From Thermomicrobiaceae bacterium (GTDB taxonomy: Bacteria; Chloroflexota; Chloroflexia; Thermomicrobiales; Thermomicrobiaceae): a stretch of DNA of 35,749 nucleotides. This document shows, in pieces, positions 1 through 7,714 of this stretch (positions within the stretch are counted from its first letter, which is position 1; each line of letters begins with the position of its first letter). The notes below the pieces were generated by a model. The model saw only the letters and a program-made list of their open reading frames with translations, did no database searches and was not told where the DNA came from. The stretch spans positions 1 through 35,749 of the forward strand of contig JADBJL010000057.1 in NCBI GenBank assembly GCA_014874455.1. Reading direction: 5' to 3'. The position numbers and the translations under genes are program-made.

Positions 1-100
1 TGCTCGGCGTATCGGTGGGCACGCCACAAGCAGGAGCGAGCAGCGTGAGCAGCAGCGCGAGAAGGGCGGGCTTCGAGTGAAAACGTCGCGAGCGCTGCAT
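1..100 (-). CDS. N-terminus of a probable lipoprotein (partial)
   Basis: Reading the minus strand from an ATG at 98-100, the first 33 codons are open to the window edge. They begin with a basic stretch (MQRSRRFHSK), continue with a hydrophobic core rich in Leu and Ala, and reach a Cys in the context LLAPACG. This is a lipoprotein signal peptide layout: n-region, h-region, then a lipobox-like site, although the -3 residue is Ala rather than the usual Leu. A GGTAGGGT purine run lies about 7 bases upstream of the ATG. The mature protein lies outside the window, so its function cannot be judged; substrate-binding lipoproteins of ABC transporters commonly start like this. Confidence 0.6.
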   Translation of the reverse strand, partial: MQRSRRFHSKPALLALLLTLLAPACGVPTDTPS

Positions 101-748
101 CGGGCGTACCCTACCGAGCGGAACGATGGCCTAATCGTCTATCTACAGGAGACTCGACAGCGAAGAGCCAGGGAGCGAAGCGACGGATCGGATGCCAGGC
201 GGGCGATTGCGCAGGCACGCGCGGCAGCTAAAATATCTTACTACCGGTGACGAGTGCGCACGCTGGCACTTCTGCCGCACCCTAATCTAGATGCCGGCCC
301 TGGCGATGGCCAGGCAAGCAACTGTCCAACCGTTGCTCATTGTGTAGTCAACCGGTGTCCATTTGCTATCCATCATAGACCGGAGGTCTCCAGAGCGAAG
401 CACGCCAGCAGAGGGTTTCAGCATCGCGGCCGCGGCGCTTGACATACCGCGGGCCGATCGCGAATCTCGTACCAGACGTCGAGGTGAGAAGTGGTGTTCG
501 GGACACGCCCGCCTCCAATGAGGCATGCCGACATCCATTGGACTCTCGAGATGTAGCGGCGCACGAGGGGGCCCTGAGCCATCGCCGGAACGCCGGCGTC
601 CACGTGCTCCGACGCCAGGACTACTGAGCGACGGCCGATTGACTGTCAGGCTCGAATCGTGAGGGAGTCCCGTGCGGGTGATCCGGCACGTGCGCTCAGC
701 GGGTATCTCACATAGCGCGCAACGTTCTGCACCAAACCAGGGGGACAG
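101..748. other. Intergenic region, no recognisable gene
   Basis: About 650 bp lie between the divergent lipoprotein and STM3941-like genes. Open frames on both strands give low-complexity or shadow-type proteins that match no family I recognise, and part of it (roughly 220-400) looks less GC-rich than its surroundings. A small perfect hairpin (CCTGGC-GATG-GCCAGG) sits at 299-314. A TTGACA occurs at 439-444, but the sequence 17 bases further on (GAATCT) is a poor -10. No tRNA cloverleaf or repeat is apparent. It could hold regulatory sequence for the flanking genes or a decayed gene. Confidence 0.5.
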
Positions 749-1402
749 GTGGCGATGAGCGAGGTGGAACGCATCGAGATTCGTTCGGCTGTGTGGAAGG
801 CCGCGCTGGCATATACGGGGGCTGCGGCGTTCGCCCTTATGGGGCTCGCTCTGGTGGTCTTTTCCGAGAGCCTGATCGAAGCAATAGTAGGGCTGATTGG
901 CTTCGTTTTCTTCGGGGTTTTCGGTGCGATTGGGTTCTACCAGCGAGTGCGCGGGCAGCACCATAGGGTGGCGGTTTCACGGGCAGGCCTCGAAGTCTAC
1001 TTTCCCGGAGTCGGGTGGCGGCGTATACCCTGGGGCGATATCGAGGAGATCACCGTGCTCGACATCGCCGGGCAAAAGTTCACCGGGGTGCGCCTCCGGA
1101 GCTACGAGGCACTGCTCGCGGGGCTGACCCCGGAGCAGTCCCGCGCGGCTGCGCGCCTGTTCGCCAGCATGAGGCTGTTTGGCCGAGCAACCGCCGTGCT
1201 GCTGGGAAACTCGAGATTGGGGCGCCTTCTGGGGGGCTCGGAACCGGTCGACGATCTGTCTGGTATGCTCGCGTTCAGCCGAGAACGGTTCGGGGCGGAG
1301 CTGCTGTTCGGGTGGGCTCAACGGGATCGCAATGCCCGCGACTTCGCCGAGTTCTTGAGAAAGTGGCAGCGTGCCGGGGAGGCCGATTCGAAGCCCCGAT
1401 AG
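749..1402 (+). CDS. STM3941-like membrane protein
   Basis: The 217-residue protein has two closely spaced hydrophobic segments (about residues 18-38 and 42-63). A soluble part follows whose start (AVSRAGLEVYFPGVGWRRIPWGDIEEI) resembles the PH-like fold of STM3941-family and bacterial PH-domain membrane proteins: a small strand-rich domain with the conserved IPW-x-DI segment. The rest is cytoplasmic and ends in a charged helix. Translation may start at GTG 749, with AGGGGG just upstream, or at ATG 755, with AGGTGG upstream; the family does not decide. The gene stands alone, with no operon partner. Its biochemical role is unknown, and the family call rests on pattern resemblance only. Confidence 0.6.
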   Translation: MAMSEVERIEIRSAVWKAALAYTGAAAFALMGLALVVFSESLIEAIVGLIGFVFFGVFGAIGFYQRVRGQHHRVAVSRAGLEVYFPGVGWRRIPWGDIEEITVLDIAGQKFTGVRLRSYEALLAGLTPEQSRAAARLFASMRLFGRATAVLLGNSRLGRLLGGSEPVDDLSGMLAFSRERFGAELLFGWAQRDRNARDFAEFLRKWQRAGEADSKPR

Positions 1403-1498
1403 CAGAGTCGTGTCCCGCACGCGCAAGCGTCGCCTGAAGATGTGACGGTGCTGAGGGCCAGGCAGCGAGCCACAGGACGCCGAGCAGCCCGGACGATC

Positions 1499-1518
1499 AG
1501 GCGAAACGCGCTTCGCCT
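1499..1518. terminator. Possible weak terminator hairpin
   Basis: A perfect 7-bp inverted repeat (AGGCGAA / TTCGCCT) with a 6-base loop lies between the convergent STM3941-like gene (ends 1402) and the SDH protease gene (ends 1610). No T-run follows on either strand. The rest of the 1403-1609 spacer shows no gene. Confidence 0.3.
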
Positions 1519-1609
1519 CGCGAGTCGGTGCGTAGCAGTGCTGAACGAAGCGCCCCCCGACCGCCGCGGTAGCGCGCGAGCGCGCCGGCTGCCTGGCCAT
1601 CCAGCCAGA

Positions 1610-2464
1610 TCAAGGGCGCCGCTCGCCACGGCCACGGTCGCGCTGGGGCGGCTCGTAGGGGAGCGGGATGTATTGCACCGATGGTCTCCGCTGTGCCGTC
1701 TGCGGGTAGAGGTCCATGAGCTGGTAGACCTCTTCCGGGATACCGGTCGTGACCGGCAGACCCAGCGCCTTTGCCTCCTCGACGGTGATCGGGTAGTCAT
1801 GCGTCCACTGCCCGCAGGTGAGCGTATCCGCCAGTGGCTCGGCCTGCTCTCGTTGCATCCCGTTGGTGGTGAGGATTTCGATCACGGTGGCTCTCACCTG
1901 CCGGAGCGCTTTCTCGCCGATGTCGGCGAAGACCAGCGTCTGGTCGTCGATCTCAGCGATCGGCTTCTCCCGGACGACCCGGAGGAGCGAGGCAACGGGG
2001 AATTGCCCGATCTGGGGATCGACCGGCCCGAGCACTGCGTTCTCGTCCATCACGATCTCGTCGGCCGCCAGCGCGATCAGCGTCCCGCCCGACATCGCGT
2101 AGTGCGGCACGAAGACGGTCACTTTGCCCTGATGGCGGACGAGTGCCTGGGCGATCTGCTCCGCCGCCAGCACCAGCCCACCAGGCGTGTGCAGGATGAG
2201 ATCGATCGGCAACTCGCCGGGCGTCAGGCGGATAGCCCGAAGCACCGCCTCGGCGTCCTCGATATCGATGTAGCGCGCTATCGGCAACCCGAGAAACGAG
2301 ATCGACTCCTGGCGGTGGATCAACGTGATCACGCGCGTGCCGCGACGGCGCTCGATCAGGTGGATCGTCCGCAGACGCTGCGCGTCCAGCAAGCGACGCT
2401 GCACGACCGGAGTGAGCGCGGAGAAAAGAAACAAGAGCCAAAACAGGAGGCCGATGAGTTCCAT
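1610..2464 (-). CDS. SDH-family (ClpP/SppA-fold) membrane serine protease
   Basis: The 284-residue protein begins with one hydrophobic anchor (residues 2-20). A ClpP/crotonase-fold domain of the serine dehydrogenase proteinase family (SDH_sah, formerly DUF114) follows. Visible landmarks are HTPGG at 92-96, the nucleophile context YAMSGGTLIAL with the likely catalytic Ser125, and DEIVMDENAVLGPVDPQIG at 135-153, which is strongly conserved in this family. It is probably a membrane-anchored protease facing the cytoplasm and involved in membrane-protein quality control. It starts at an ATG preceded by CAGGT and is divergent from pspA, a neighbourhood that fits envelope stress. The C-terminus is basic and low-complexity. 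Its true substrate is unknown. Confidence 0.85.
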   Translation of the reverse strand: MELIGLLFWLLFLFSALTPVVQRRLLDAQRLRTIHLIERRRGTRVITLIHRQESISFLGLPIARYIDIEDAEAVLRAIRLTPGELPIDLILHTPGGLVLAAEQIAQALVRHQGKVTVFVPHYAMSGGTLIALAADEIVMDENAVLGPVDPQIGQFPVASLLRVVREKPIAEIDDQTLVFADIGEKALRQVRATVIEILTTNGMQREQAEPLADTLTCGQWTHDYPITVEEAKALGLPVTTGIPEEVYQLMDLYPQTAQRRPSVQYIPLPYEPPQRDRGRGERRP

Positions 2465-2634
2465 ACCGTTGACCTGCCCCCAACGCCCGCCGACTGGTGC
2501 CCGATCGCGTCATCCCTTGCGAGCCGAGACGACAGGAACAGGCTAACAGGAGAGAAAAGGGATCGGCAAGAGCCTGTGGAGCCTTCTCAGCCAACCGGCT
2601 CGGGGCATCGCTTTCCTCGACTCCCGCTCTCCCC

Positions 2635-2640
2635 TATAAT
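2635..2640 (+). promoter_or_regulatory. pspA promoter, -10 box
   Basis: A perfect TATAAT lies 38 bases before the pspA ATG and predicts a leader of about 30 nt. The -35 region (around 2611-2617, CTTTCCT) is weak. No sigma-54 GG-N10-GC element is seen, so control differs from the PspF/sigma-54 scheme of enterobacteria. Confidence 0.6.
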
Positions 2641-2678
2641 CATCTTCGGCAGTCCGGGGCGGAAAGGAGAAAAGCGTC

Positions 2679-3419
2679 ATGGGATTGATCTCCAGGATGA
2701 CCACGCTGATCAAGGTGAAGCTGAGCCGGTTGCTGGATCGGGCCGAAGACCCTCGAGAGACGCTCGACTACGCCTATGAGCGGCAACTCCAGCTCTTGCA
2801 GGAGGTACGTCGTGGCATCGTCGATGTCACGACCTCCAAGCGCCGGCTCGAGCTGCAGCGCGCCAAGCTCCAGGAGAGCCTGGAGAAGCTGGCGCAGCAG
2901 GCGCGACAGGCAGTGGCGGCCGGCCGCGAAGACCTCGCGCGCCTGGCCCTGGAGCGCAAGGCCGTGGCCCAGCAGCAGGTCGCGACGCTCGACCAGCAGA
3001 TCGCGGGGCTGGAGCAGGAGCAGGCCAAGCTCGAGCAGGCGGAGACGAGGCTGCGGGCAAAGGTCGAGACCTTCCGCACACGCAAGGAGGTGATCAAGGC
3101 CCAGTACTCGGCCGCCGAGGCCCAGGTGCGCATCAACGAGGCCGTGACTGGCATCTCCGAGGAGATGGCCGACGTCGGACTGGCCCTCGAGCGCGCCGAA
3201 CAGAAGACCGAGCAGATGCAAGCCCGGGCCGGGGCCATCGACGAGCTACTCGCCTCGGGCGCTCTCGAGGATCTCACCGCCGGGCCACAGGACACGATCG
3301 AGCGCGAGCTGGCCCGTATCAGCGTGAGCGAGTCGATCGACGCCGAGCTGGCGGCACTGCGTCGCGAACTGGGGCAGCCTGAACAGCCCAAGCAACTCGG
3401 GGAGGGGAGCAGTTCATGA
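2679..3419 (+). CDS. pspA: PspA/IM30 family membrane-stress protein
   Basis: The 246-residue protein is predicted to be almost wholly alpha-helical coiled coil. It opens with an amphipathic helix (MGLISRMTTLIKVKLSRLLDRAEDP) followed by the family hallmark DPRETLDYAYERQ, then long Gln/Glu/Arg heptads with many LEQ and AQQ stretches up to about residue 190. The C-terminal part has ELARIS and AELAALRREL. PspA/IM30/Vipp1 proteins are bacterial ESCRT-III relatives that polymerise on damaged inner membranes and limit proton leakage. The start is fixed by GGAAAGGAG upstream of the ATG. The stop overlaps the start of pspAA (ATGA), so the two genes are translationally coupled. Length is close to the family norm. 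Confidence 0.93.
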   Translation: MGLISRMTTLIKVKLSRLLDRAEDPRETLDYAYERQLQLLQEVRRGIVDVTTSKRRLELQRAKLQESLEKLAQQARQAVAAGREDLARLALERKAVAQQQVATLDQQIAGLEQEQAKLEQAETRLRAKVETFRTRKEVIKAQYSAAEAQVRINEAVTGISEEMADVGLALERAEQKTEQMQARAGAIDELLASGALEDLTAGPQDTIERELARISVSESIDAELAALRRELGQPEQPKQLGEGSSS

Positions 3420-3694
3420 TCGTGCGGATCGCCACCGAAGGGCAGTACCGGCTGGAGAGCGCCTATCTCGACCAGCTCAACAGTGCCGACAACGCGCTGG
3501 TCGAGGCGATCGCTGCGGGCGACGAGGAGCGCTTCCGGATTCTCTTGCAGAAAATGCTCGACCTGGTACGCCAGCACGGGCAGCCGGTGCCGGCTGACGA
3601 GTTCGTCGAATCCGATATCATCCTGCCCCCGCCCGACACGACGTTCGAAGAGGCGCGCGAGCTGTTCGCTGGCGAGGGTCTGATACCCGGTTGA
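3416..3694 (+). CDS. pspAA: PspA-associated protein PspAA
   Basis: This small 92-residue acidic protein begins MIVRIATEGQYRLE and contains LNSADNALVEAI, ending with ADEFVESDIILPPPDTTFEEARELF. The pattern is that of PspAA, the partner found directly after pspA in many Chloroflexota, Actinobacteria and archaea. It has no membrane segment or signal peptide. The start codon overlaps the pspA stop in ATGA, which supports coupled expression and stoichiometric action with PspA. Its molecular role is not established; it probably modulates PspA assembly. Confidence 0.88.
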   Translation: MIVRIATEGQYRLESAYLDQLNSADNALVEAIAAGDEERFRILLQKMLDLVRQHGQPVPADEFVESDIILPPPDTTFEEARELFAGEGLIPG

Positions 3695-3754
3695 CCAAGG
3701 CCGCGGCGACTGCAACACGCGTCCACTGGAGTGGCAGGGAGCAGGCGGCTCGAG

Positions 3755-4327
3755 TCAGAAGGGGATACCCCACAGGGGATACCAGCGCTCGAGTTCCGGC
3801 TCCACTGGAAGCTCGCGCTGGAGCGCGTTCGCCAGGCGCAGCTCGAGCGCGTGGTCGCGCTGCTGGTTGCCGCGTGGAGCGAAGGGCGTGAACCGGCCGC
3901 GCTTGTACTGGTAGATCCAGTAGAATGGCTGGCCCTCCGGGGAAGTGAAGCGGAAGACCGCGGCCAGAAGTTGCTCCCCGAACCCCTCCTCGAGGAGGGT
4001 CTGCGCCAGCATGTGGACGGCCGTGATCAGATCCTCGAAGTCGGGATCGCTCAAGATGACCCAGCGGTAGCGATAATGGTCGATCTCCGTACGGTACGTG
4101 GTACCGGCTTCACGCGCGCTGACCGCCAGTAACTCGTCGAGTTCGTCGCTCGCCCGGTCGAAATACGGGGACTCGACCGGGCGGAAGACCAGGGCCGCCT
4201 CCTGCCCCGGCTGGAAGCCGAGCTGGGCCTCCATGGTGACGACAGCCGTGGAGAGTGCGATCAGCCCCTCGCTGCGGGCCGGCGGTGGCTGAGACCGCCC
4301 CAGCAAGATGTCCAGCAGGCGCTTCAC
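3755..4327 (-). CDS. pspAB: PspA-associated protein PspAB
   Basis: The 190-residue soluble protein matches PspAB, which accompanies PspA and HtpX in several phyla. Recognisable stretches are the start MKRLLDILLGRSQPP, STAVVTMEAQLGFQPGQEAALVFRPV, DDYRYRWVIL-like text (HYRYRWVILSDPDFEDLITAVHM) and the aromatic end FYWIYQYKRGRFTPFAP. No catalytic motif is evident. Its start codon overlaps the htpX stop by four bases, so it is the second gene of an htpX-pspAB operon that converges on pspA-pspAA. In other genomes all four genes may be co-directional; here the set is split into two facing units. Function is unknown beyond its association with the Psp response. Confidence 0.85.
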   Translation of the reverse strand: MKRLLDILLGRSQPPPARSEGLIALSTAVVTMEAQLGFQPGQEAALVFRPVESPYFDRASDELDELLAVSAREAGTTYRTEIDHYRYRWVILSDPDFEDLITAVHMLAQTLLEEGFGEQLLAAVFRFTSPEGQPFYWIYQYKRGRFTPFAPRGNQQRDHALELRLANALQRELPVEPELERWYPLWGIPF

Positions 4328-5238
4328 AGCCCCTCCATCTCCCGGGCCAGCTCGCGCAGTCGCTCCAGCCGCCGCTCCAGCGACGGGTGAGTCGAGAAGA
4401 GTTCCAACAGCGCACTGCCTTTGATCGCCGGGATGATAAAGAAGGCGTTCAGTTTAGAGACCTCGCGCAGGTCACGGTCGGGAATGCGCTGCATGACCCC
4501 GCTGATCTTGAGCAGCGCGGACATGAGCTGCGACGGCGCACCGGTGATCAGGGCCGCGCCGCGGTCGGCCGCGAACTCCCGATACCGCGAGAGCGCGCGG
4601 ATCAAGAAGAAGCTGATAACCGAGACCAGCAACGACGCCAGATAGACGATGATGAACGCGTTGCCGCCGTCTCGCCGGTCACGCCTGCCACCCCAGGCAC
4701 TGCCCCAGTACGCCCAGCGCAGGACGAGCTGGGCCACGACCGCGAAGAAGCTGGCGATCGTGATCACCATGACGTCGCGGTTGCGCACGTGGCTGATCTC
4801 GTGTGCCAGCACTGCCTCCACCTCGCGCGGCTCCAAGGTGTCCAGGAGCCCGGTCGTCACGGCGACCACTGCCGCACGCGGGCTGCGCCCGGTCGCGAAG
4901 GCGTTGGGAACCGGCGTGTCGACGATAGCGACCTTCGGCTTCGGCACGTCGGCCAGCGCCGCCAGCCGCTCGACCATGGCGTGGAGATCGGGGGCCTGCT
5001 GCGGATCGACGACCCGGGCACCGACGCTCAAGAGCGCGATCTTATCGGAGAAGAAGTACTGGAACCCGGCCATGATCACTGCGATGACCAGGATGGTGAT
5101 CGCGTCGTACCCCGAGGCTACCAGCACCGCCATGAAGGCCAGGTAGACGACTGCCAGCAAGCCCATGACGATAACCATCCGAGCTGCAAGGCCCGGATCG
5201 CTGCTCCACTTGATCACCCGGCGCATCGAGTACGCCAT
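4324..5238 (-). CDS. htpX: HtpX-type M48 zinc metalloprotease
   Basis: The 304-residue polytopic membrane protease has two N-terminal hydrophobic segments (about 20-45 and 47-65), the zinc site HEISH at 146-150 with the third-ligand region REFAADRGA (Glu221), and two more hydrophobic segments between them. HtpX degrades misfolded inner-membrane proteins with its active site on the cytoplasmic face. An upstream in-frame start exists at 5259, but ATG 5238 is preferred: AAGGAG lies 7 bases before it and the sequence MAYSMRRVIKW fits the family start. It is the first gene of the unit with pspAB, so membrane-protein proteolysis is tied to the Psp system. A consensus -10 box lies just upstream. Confidence 0.92.
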   Translation of the reverse strand: MAYSMRRVIKWSSDPGLAARMVIVMGLLAVVYLAFMAVLVASGYDAITILVIAVIMAGFQYFFSDKIALLSVGARVVDPQQAPDLHAMVERLAALADVPKPKVAIVDTPVPNAFATGRSPRAAVVAVTTGLLDTLEPREVEAVLAHEISHVRNRDVMVITIASFFAVVAQLVLRWAYWGSAWGGRRDRRDGGNAFIIVYLASLLVSVISFFLIRALSRYREFAADRGAALITGAPSQLMSALLKISGVMQRIPDRDLREVSKLNAFFIIPAIKGSALLELFSTHPSLERRLERLRELAREMEGL

Positions 5239-5274
5239 CGCTGAGCTCCTTAACGGCACCCACTAACCTCCGGA

Positions 5275-5280
5275 ATTATA
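5275..5280 (-). promoter_or_regulatory. htpX-pspAB promoter, -10 box
   Basis: The minus strand has a perfect TATAAT 37 bases upstream of the htpX start, giving a leader of about 30 nt. The best -35 at 17 bp spacing is CTGAAG, matching TTGACA at three positions. No second operator-like repeat is apparent in the 5281-5487 spacer shared with the divergent ABC1 gene. Confidence 0.6.
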
Positions 5281-5487
5281 CTCTCGCTGAGAAACGGCTT
5301 CAGTTACCGAGGACGTGGCGATGCCGCGCGAGCGCAGCCGGGCGAGGTCAAGGCGGTTCGGCGTCGCGAGTTCGTCGCTGACCACCAGGTTCGAACCCGA
5401 TATGAGGACAGTGGTGCAGCCGATCACTGGCCATCCAGGTGTCGGCCGCACGACGAGGCGAGCCTCTCAAGCGGGCCTGCGCTGGCA

Positions 5488-7173
5488 ATGGTAACGCCGA
5501 GGGGCTTCTTCCCGCGCGAGTTTCTCCATCACCGTCGCCGCGTGGGCGAGATCATCGCCGTGCTGTCACGGCACGGCCTGGGGTGGGTGCTCGACCAACT
5601 CGGCTTCGGTACGCACGCGGCACGCGAGCGAGGCCGCCTGCGCGGCGCCCGGCTCGATCACCGTGTGGCTGGAGCAGCCCATCTACGCATGGCTCTCGAG
5701 GAACTCGGCCCAACCTTCATCAAGATCGGCCAGATACTCTCGACACGCGAAGATCTCCTCCCGGCCGAGTACATCAGCGAGCTCGCCCGGCTGCGCGATC
5801 GCGTTCCGCCAGTGCCCTTCGACGCGATTGTCCAGGAGATCGAGCGCACGTTCGGCCGGCCGATGGCCCAGCTCTTCGCCGAGTTCGATCCCGAGCCGCT
5901 GGCGTCAGCCTCGATCGGGCAAGTGCATGCGGCCAGGCTTCATCTGGGCACGACCGTTGTCGTGAAAGTCCGGAAACCGGGCATCGCCGAGACGATCGAG
6001 GAAGACCTGGCCATCTTGGCCCAGCTCGCACGGGCAGCACAGCGGCGCGCCCCGCTGGCCGAGTTCTACGATCTGGTCGGTCTGGTCGACGAGTTCGCCT
6101 GGACGATCCGTGCCGAGCTGGACTACCGGCGCGAGGGCCGCAACGCCGACAAGCTGCGGCAGCAGTTCAGCGACAACCCCGCTATCGTCATCCCGAGTGT
6201 GATCTGGGAGCGAACGGCCGAGTCCGTGCTCACGCTCAAGCGGATCGACGGGATCCCGATCGACGACGTCGCCGCGATCGATCGCGCCGGGATCGATCGC
6301 GCTGCTCTCGCTCAGCGCGCCGCGCGGATCGTGCTCGACGCCATCCTAGTACACGGGTTCTTCCACGCTGATCCCCACCCGGGTAACTTCGCAGTGCTCC
6401 CCGATGGGCGTATCGTCGCCTATGACTTCGGCATGGTCGGCCGCCTCGACCCGGTCATCCGCGACAACCTGCTCGACGCGCTCGTCGGTGTCATTCGCCA
6501 GGAGCCCGACCGCGTGATCGACGCCTTGATCCGGCTCAACATCATCCGCCACGAGGCCGAGCGCGCAGGCCTGCGTCGCGACTTGCAGCACCTGCTCGAC
6601 CGATACTACGGTATGGCTCTCGGAGAGTACCGGCTGCAGGAGATCGCGAGCGACCTCCTCGCCATCGTGCGCCGGCGACACCTCGTGCTGCCCACTGAGT
6701 TGATGCTCGTGCTCAAGACCTTGATGATGCACGAGGGAGTTGGCCGTCATCTCGACCCAAAATTCGAGCCATTCACCGTCGCCGAGCCGTACGTCCGCCG
6801 CATCCTGCTGGAACGATACCTGCCTCAGAGCTGGTTACCGAGGCTGACCGAGACAGCGGACGACAGCATTCGGTTGATCACGGAGTTACCGCGTCGCATC
6901 GACCGGCTGCTCCGCCAGCTCGAGCACTCGGACATCGAGGTCACGATGCACATCGCCGAAGTACAGCAGATCATTCAGCGCCTCAGCGCCATGATCAACC
7001 GGCTGGTCATCGCTATCCTCGTCGCTGCCGGCCTGATCAGCCTGGGCCTGTTGCTCTCGGTCTGGCATCCCGACTGGCTGATCGGCTGGTTGGGGCCGGT
7101 GATGGGCGTCGGTGTCGCGGTACTGTTGGCGACCAGCGTTTTGCTTGCCTGGCGTGTCCTCCGCGGGCAGTGA
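5488..7173 (+). CDS. ABC1/UbiB/ADCK family kinase-like membrane protein
   Basis: The 561-residue protein belongs to the atypical kinase-like ABC1 (AarF/UbiB/ADCK) family. It shows the KxGQ segment FIKIGQILSTR (77-87), the alanine-rich nucleotide loop ASIGQVHAA (141-149), the likely ATP-binding Lys160 in VVVKVRKPG, the HADPHPGNF catalytic loop near 285 and the metal-binding YDFGMVGRL segment. Two transmembrane helices close the protein (about 505-525 and 535-557). Family members support quinone biosynthesis or lipid homeostasis; here the quinone would probably be menaquinone, so the name UbiB should not be read literally. The ATG at 5488 has no good ribosome binding site, but no better in-frame start is visible. 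It stands as a single gene and converges on the DksA-like gene. Confidence 0.9.
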   Translation: MVTPRGFFPREFLHHRRRVGEIIAVLSRHGLGWVLDQLGFGTHAARERGRLRGARLDHRVAGAAHLRMALEELGPTFIKIGQILSTREDLLPAEYISELARLRDRVPPVPFDAIVQEIERTFGRPMAQLFAEFDPEPLASASIGQVHAARLHLGTTVVVKVRKPGIAETIEEDLAILAQLARAAQRRAPLAEFYDLVGLVDEFAWTIRAELDYRREGRNADKLRQQFSDNPAIVIPSVIWERTAESVLTLKRIDGIPIDDVAAIDRAGIDRAALAQRAARIVLDAILVHGFFHADPHPGNFAVLPDGRIVAYDFGMVGRLDPVIRDNLLDALVGVIRQEPDRVIDALIRLNIIRHEAERAGLRRDLQHLLDRYYGMALGEYRLQEIASDLLAIVRRRHLVLPTELMLVLKTLMMHEGVGRHLDPKFEPFTVAEPYVRRILLERYLPQSWLPRLTETADDSIRLITELPRRIDRLLRQLEHSDIEVTMHIAEVQQIIQRLSAMINRLVIAILVAAGLISLGLLLSVWHPDWLIGWLGPVMGVGVAVLLATSVLLAWRVLRGQ

Positions 7174-7192
7174 GACGAGGAACTCCGCCCGG

Positions 7193-7588
7193 TCACGCTC
7201 GACGGCGGGATCGGGCAGCATCCAGCTTCTGCTGGTCGCGGACGCACCGCAGCGCCCAGGGGATAGCTTCCAACCGCTCGCGCTCGATCGGCTGGCCACA
7301 GTCGACACAGATCCCGTAACTACCGCTGTCGAAACGCTTGAGCGCGGTCTTCACCGCGTTCAGCTCGTCCTCGAGCGCCCGGCTAATGGTGGTATCGACT
7401 TCCGCGGCGAGCAGATCGGACGCCTCATCGGCGGGGTGGTTGGCAACCGGCCCCTCCTCGTCCTGGTACTGTGACTCGGCCTGAACGACGGAGCGGAGGT
7501 CGCTGAGCTGCCGCTCGAGCTGCGCCTGGTGCTCGAGTAAACGTTGCCGCATCACTTCGAGCCATGCGGGATCCAATGCCCTGGACAC
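7193..7588 (-). CDS. TraR/DksA-family zinc-finger transcriptional regulator
   Basis: The 131-residue protein has a long helical N-terminal half able to form the coiled coil that enters the RNA polymerase secondary channel (about residues 8-85). The family signature GSYGICVDCGQPIERERLEAIPWALRCVRDQQ follows near 89-120. In this finger C94, C97 and C115 are present, but the fourth ligand position is Asp118, so the site is Cys3-type or metal-poor. The start is GTG at 7586-7588 with GGGAGGAAAGC before it. It is the last gene of the treT-containing run, 126 bases after treT, and may be co-transcribed with it. DksA-like proteins modulate initiation during starvation. Whether this one responds to ppGpp is unknown. 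Confidence 0.88.
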   Translation of the reverse strand: MSRALDPAWLEVMRQRLLEHQAQLERQLSDLRSVVQAESQYQDEEGPVANHPADEASDLLAAEVDTTISRALEDELNAVKTALKRFDSGSYGICVDCGQPIERERLEAIPWALRCVRDQQKLDAARSRRRA

Positions 7589-7714
7589 GCTTTCCTCCCT
7601 TGCATTGCGACTCGACTCCCTGCACGGGTTCCAGGCCCCGAACCGTCACTCCGAACCGCTGTGGAAGGAACCCCCTGTCGCTTGCGCCCATCCACATGCG
7701 TCACGCCAGGAGCG

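Noticed and set aside
439-467. TTGACA as a -35 promoter element
   Set aside because: The hexamer at 17-base spacing (GAATCT) is a poor -10 and no gene with a ribosome binding site starts shortly downstream.
287-964. Long minus-strand open frame overlapping the STM3941-like gene
   Set aside because: Arg/Pro/Ser-rich product without family resemblance. Its N-terminal third is the antisense of a convincing membrane-protein gene; such frames are expected in high-GC DNA.
2512-2563. ATCCCTT / AAGGGAT inverted repeat upstream of pspA as an operator
   Set aside because: Seven-base arms 38 bases apart are likely by chance in a spacer of this size, and no regulator gene is adjacent.
1442-2779. 445-codon plus-strand open frame opposite the SDH protease
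   Set aside because: It is the antisense shadow of the protease and runs through the pspA start. The product is low-complexity, while the minus-strand protein has clear family motifs.
5388-5398. GGTTCGAACCC resembling a tRNA T-arm
   Set aside because: Flanking bases do not pair as a 5-bp T-stem on either strand, and no acceptor, anticodon or D-arm is found around it.
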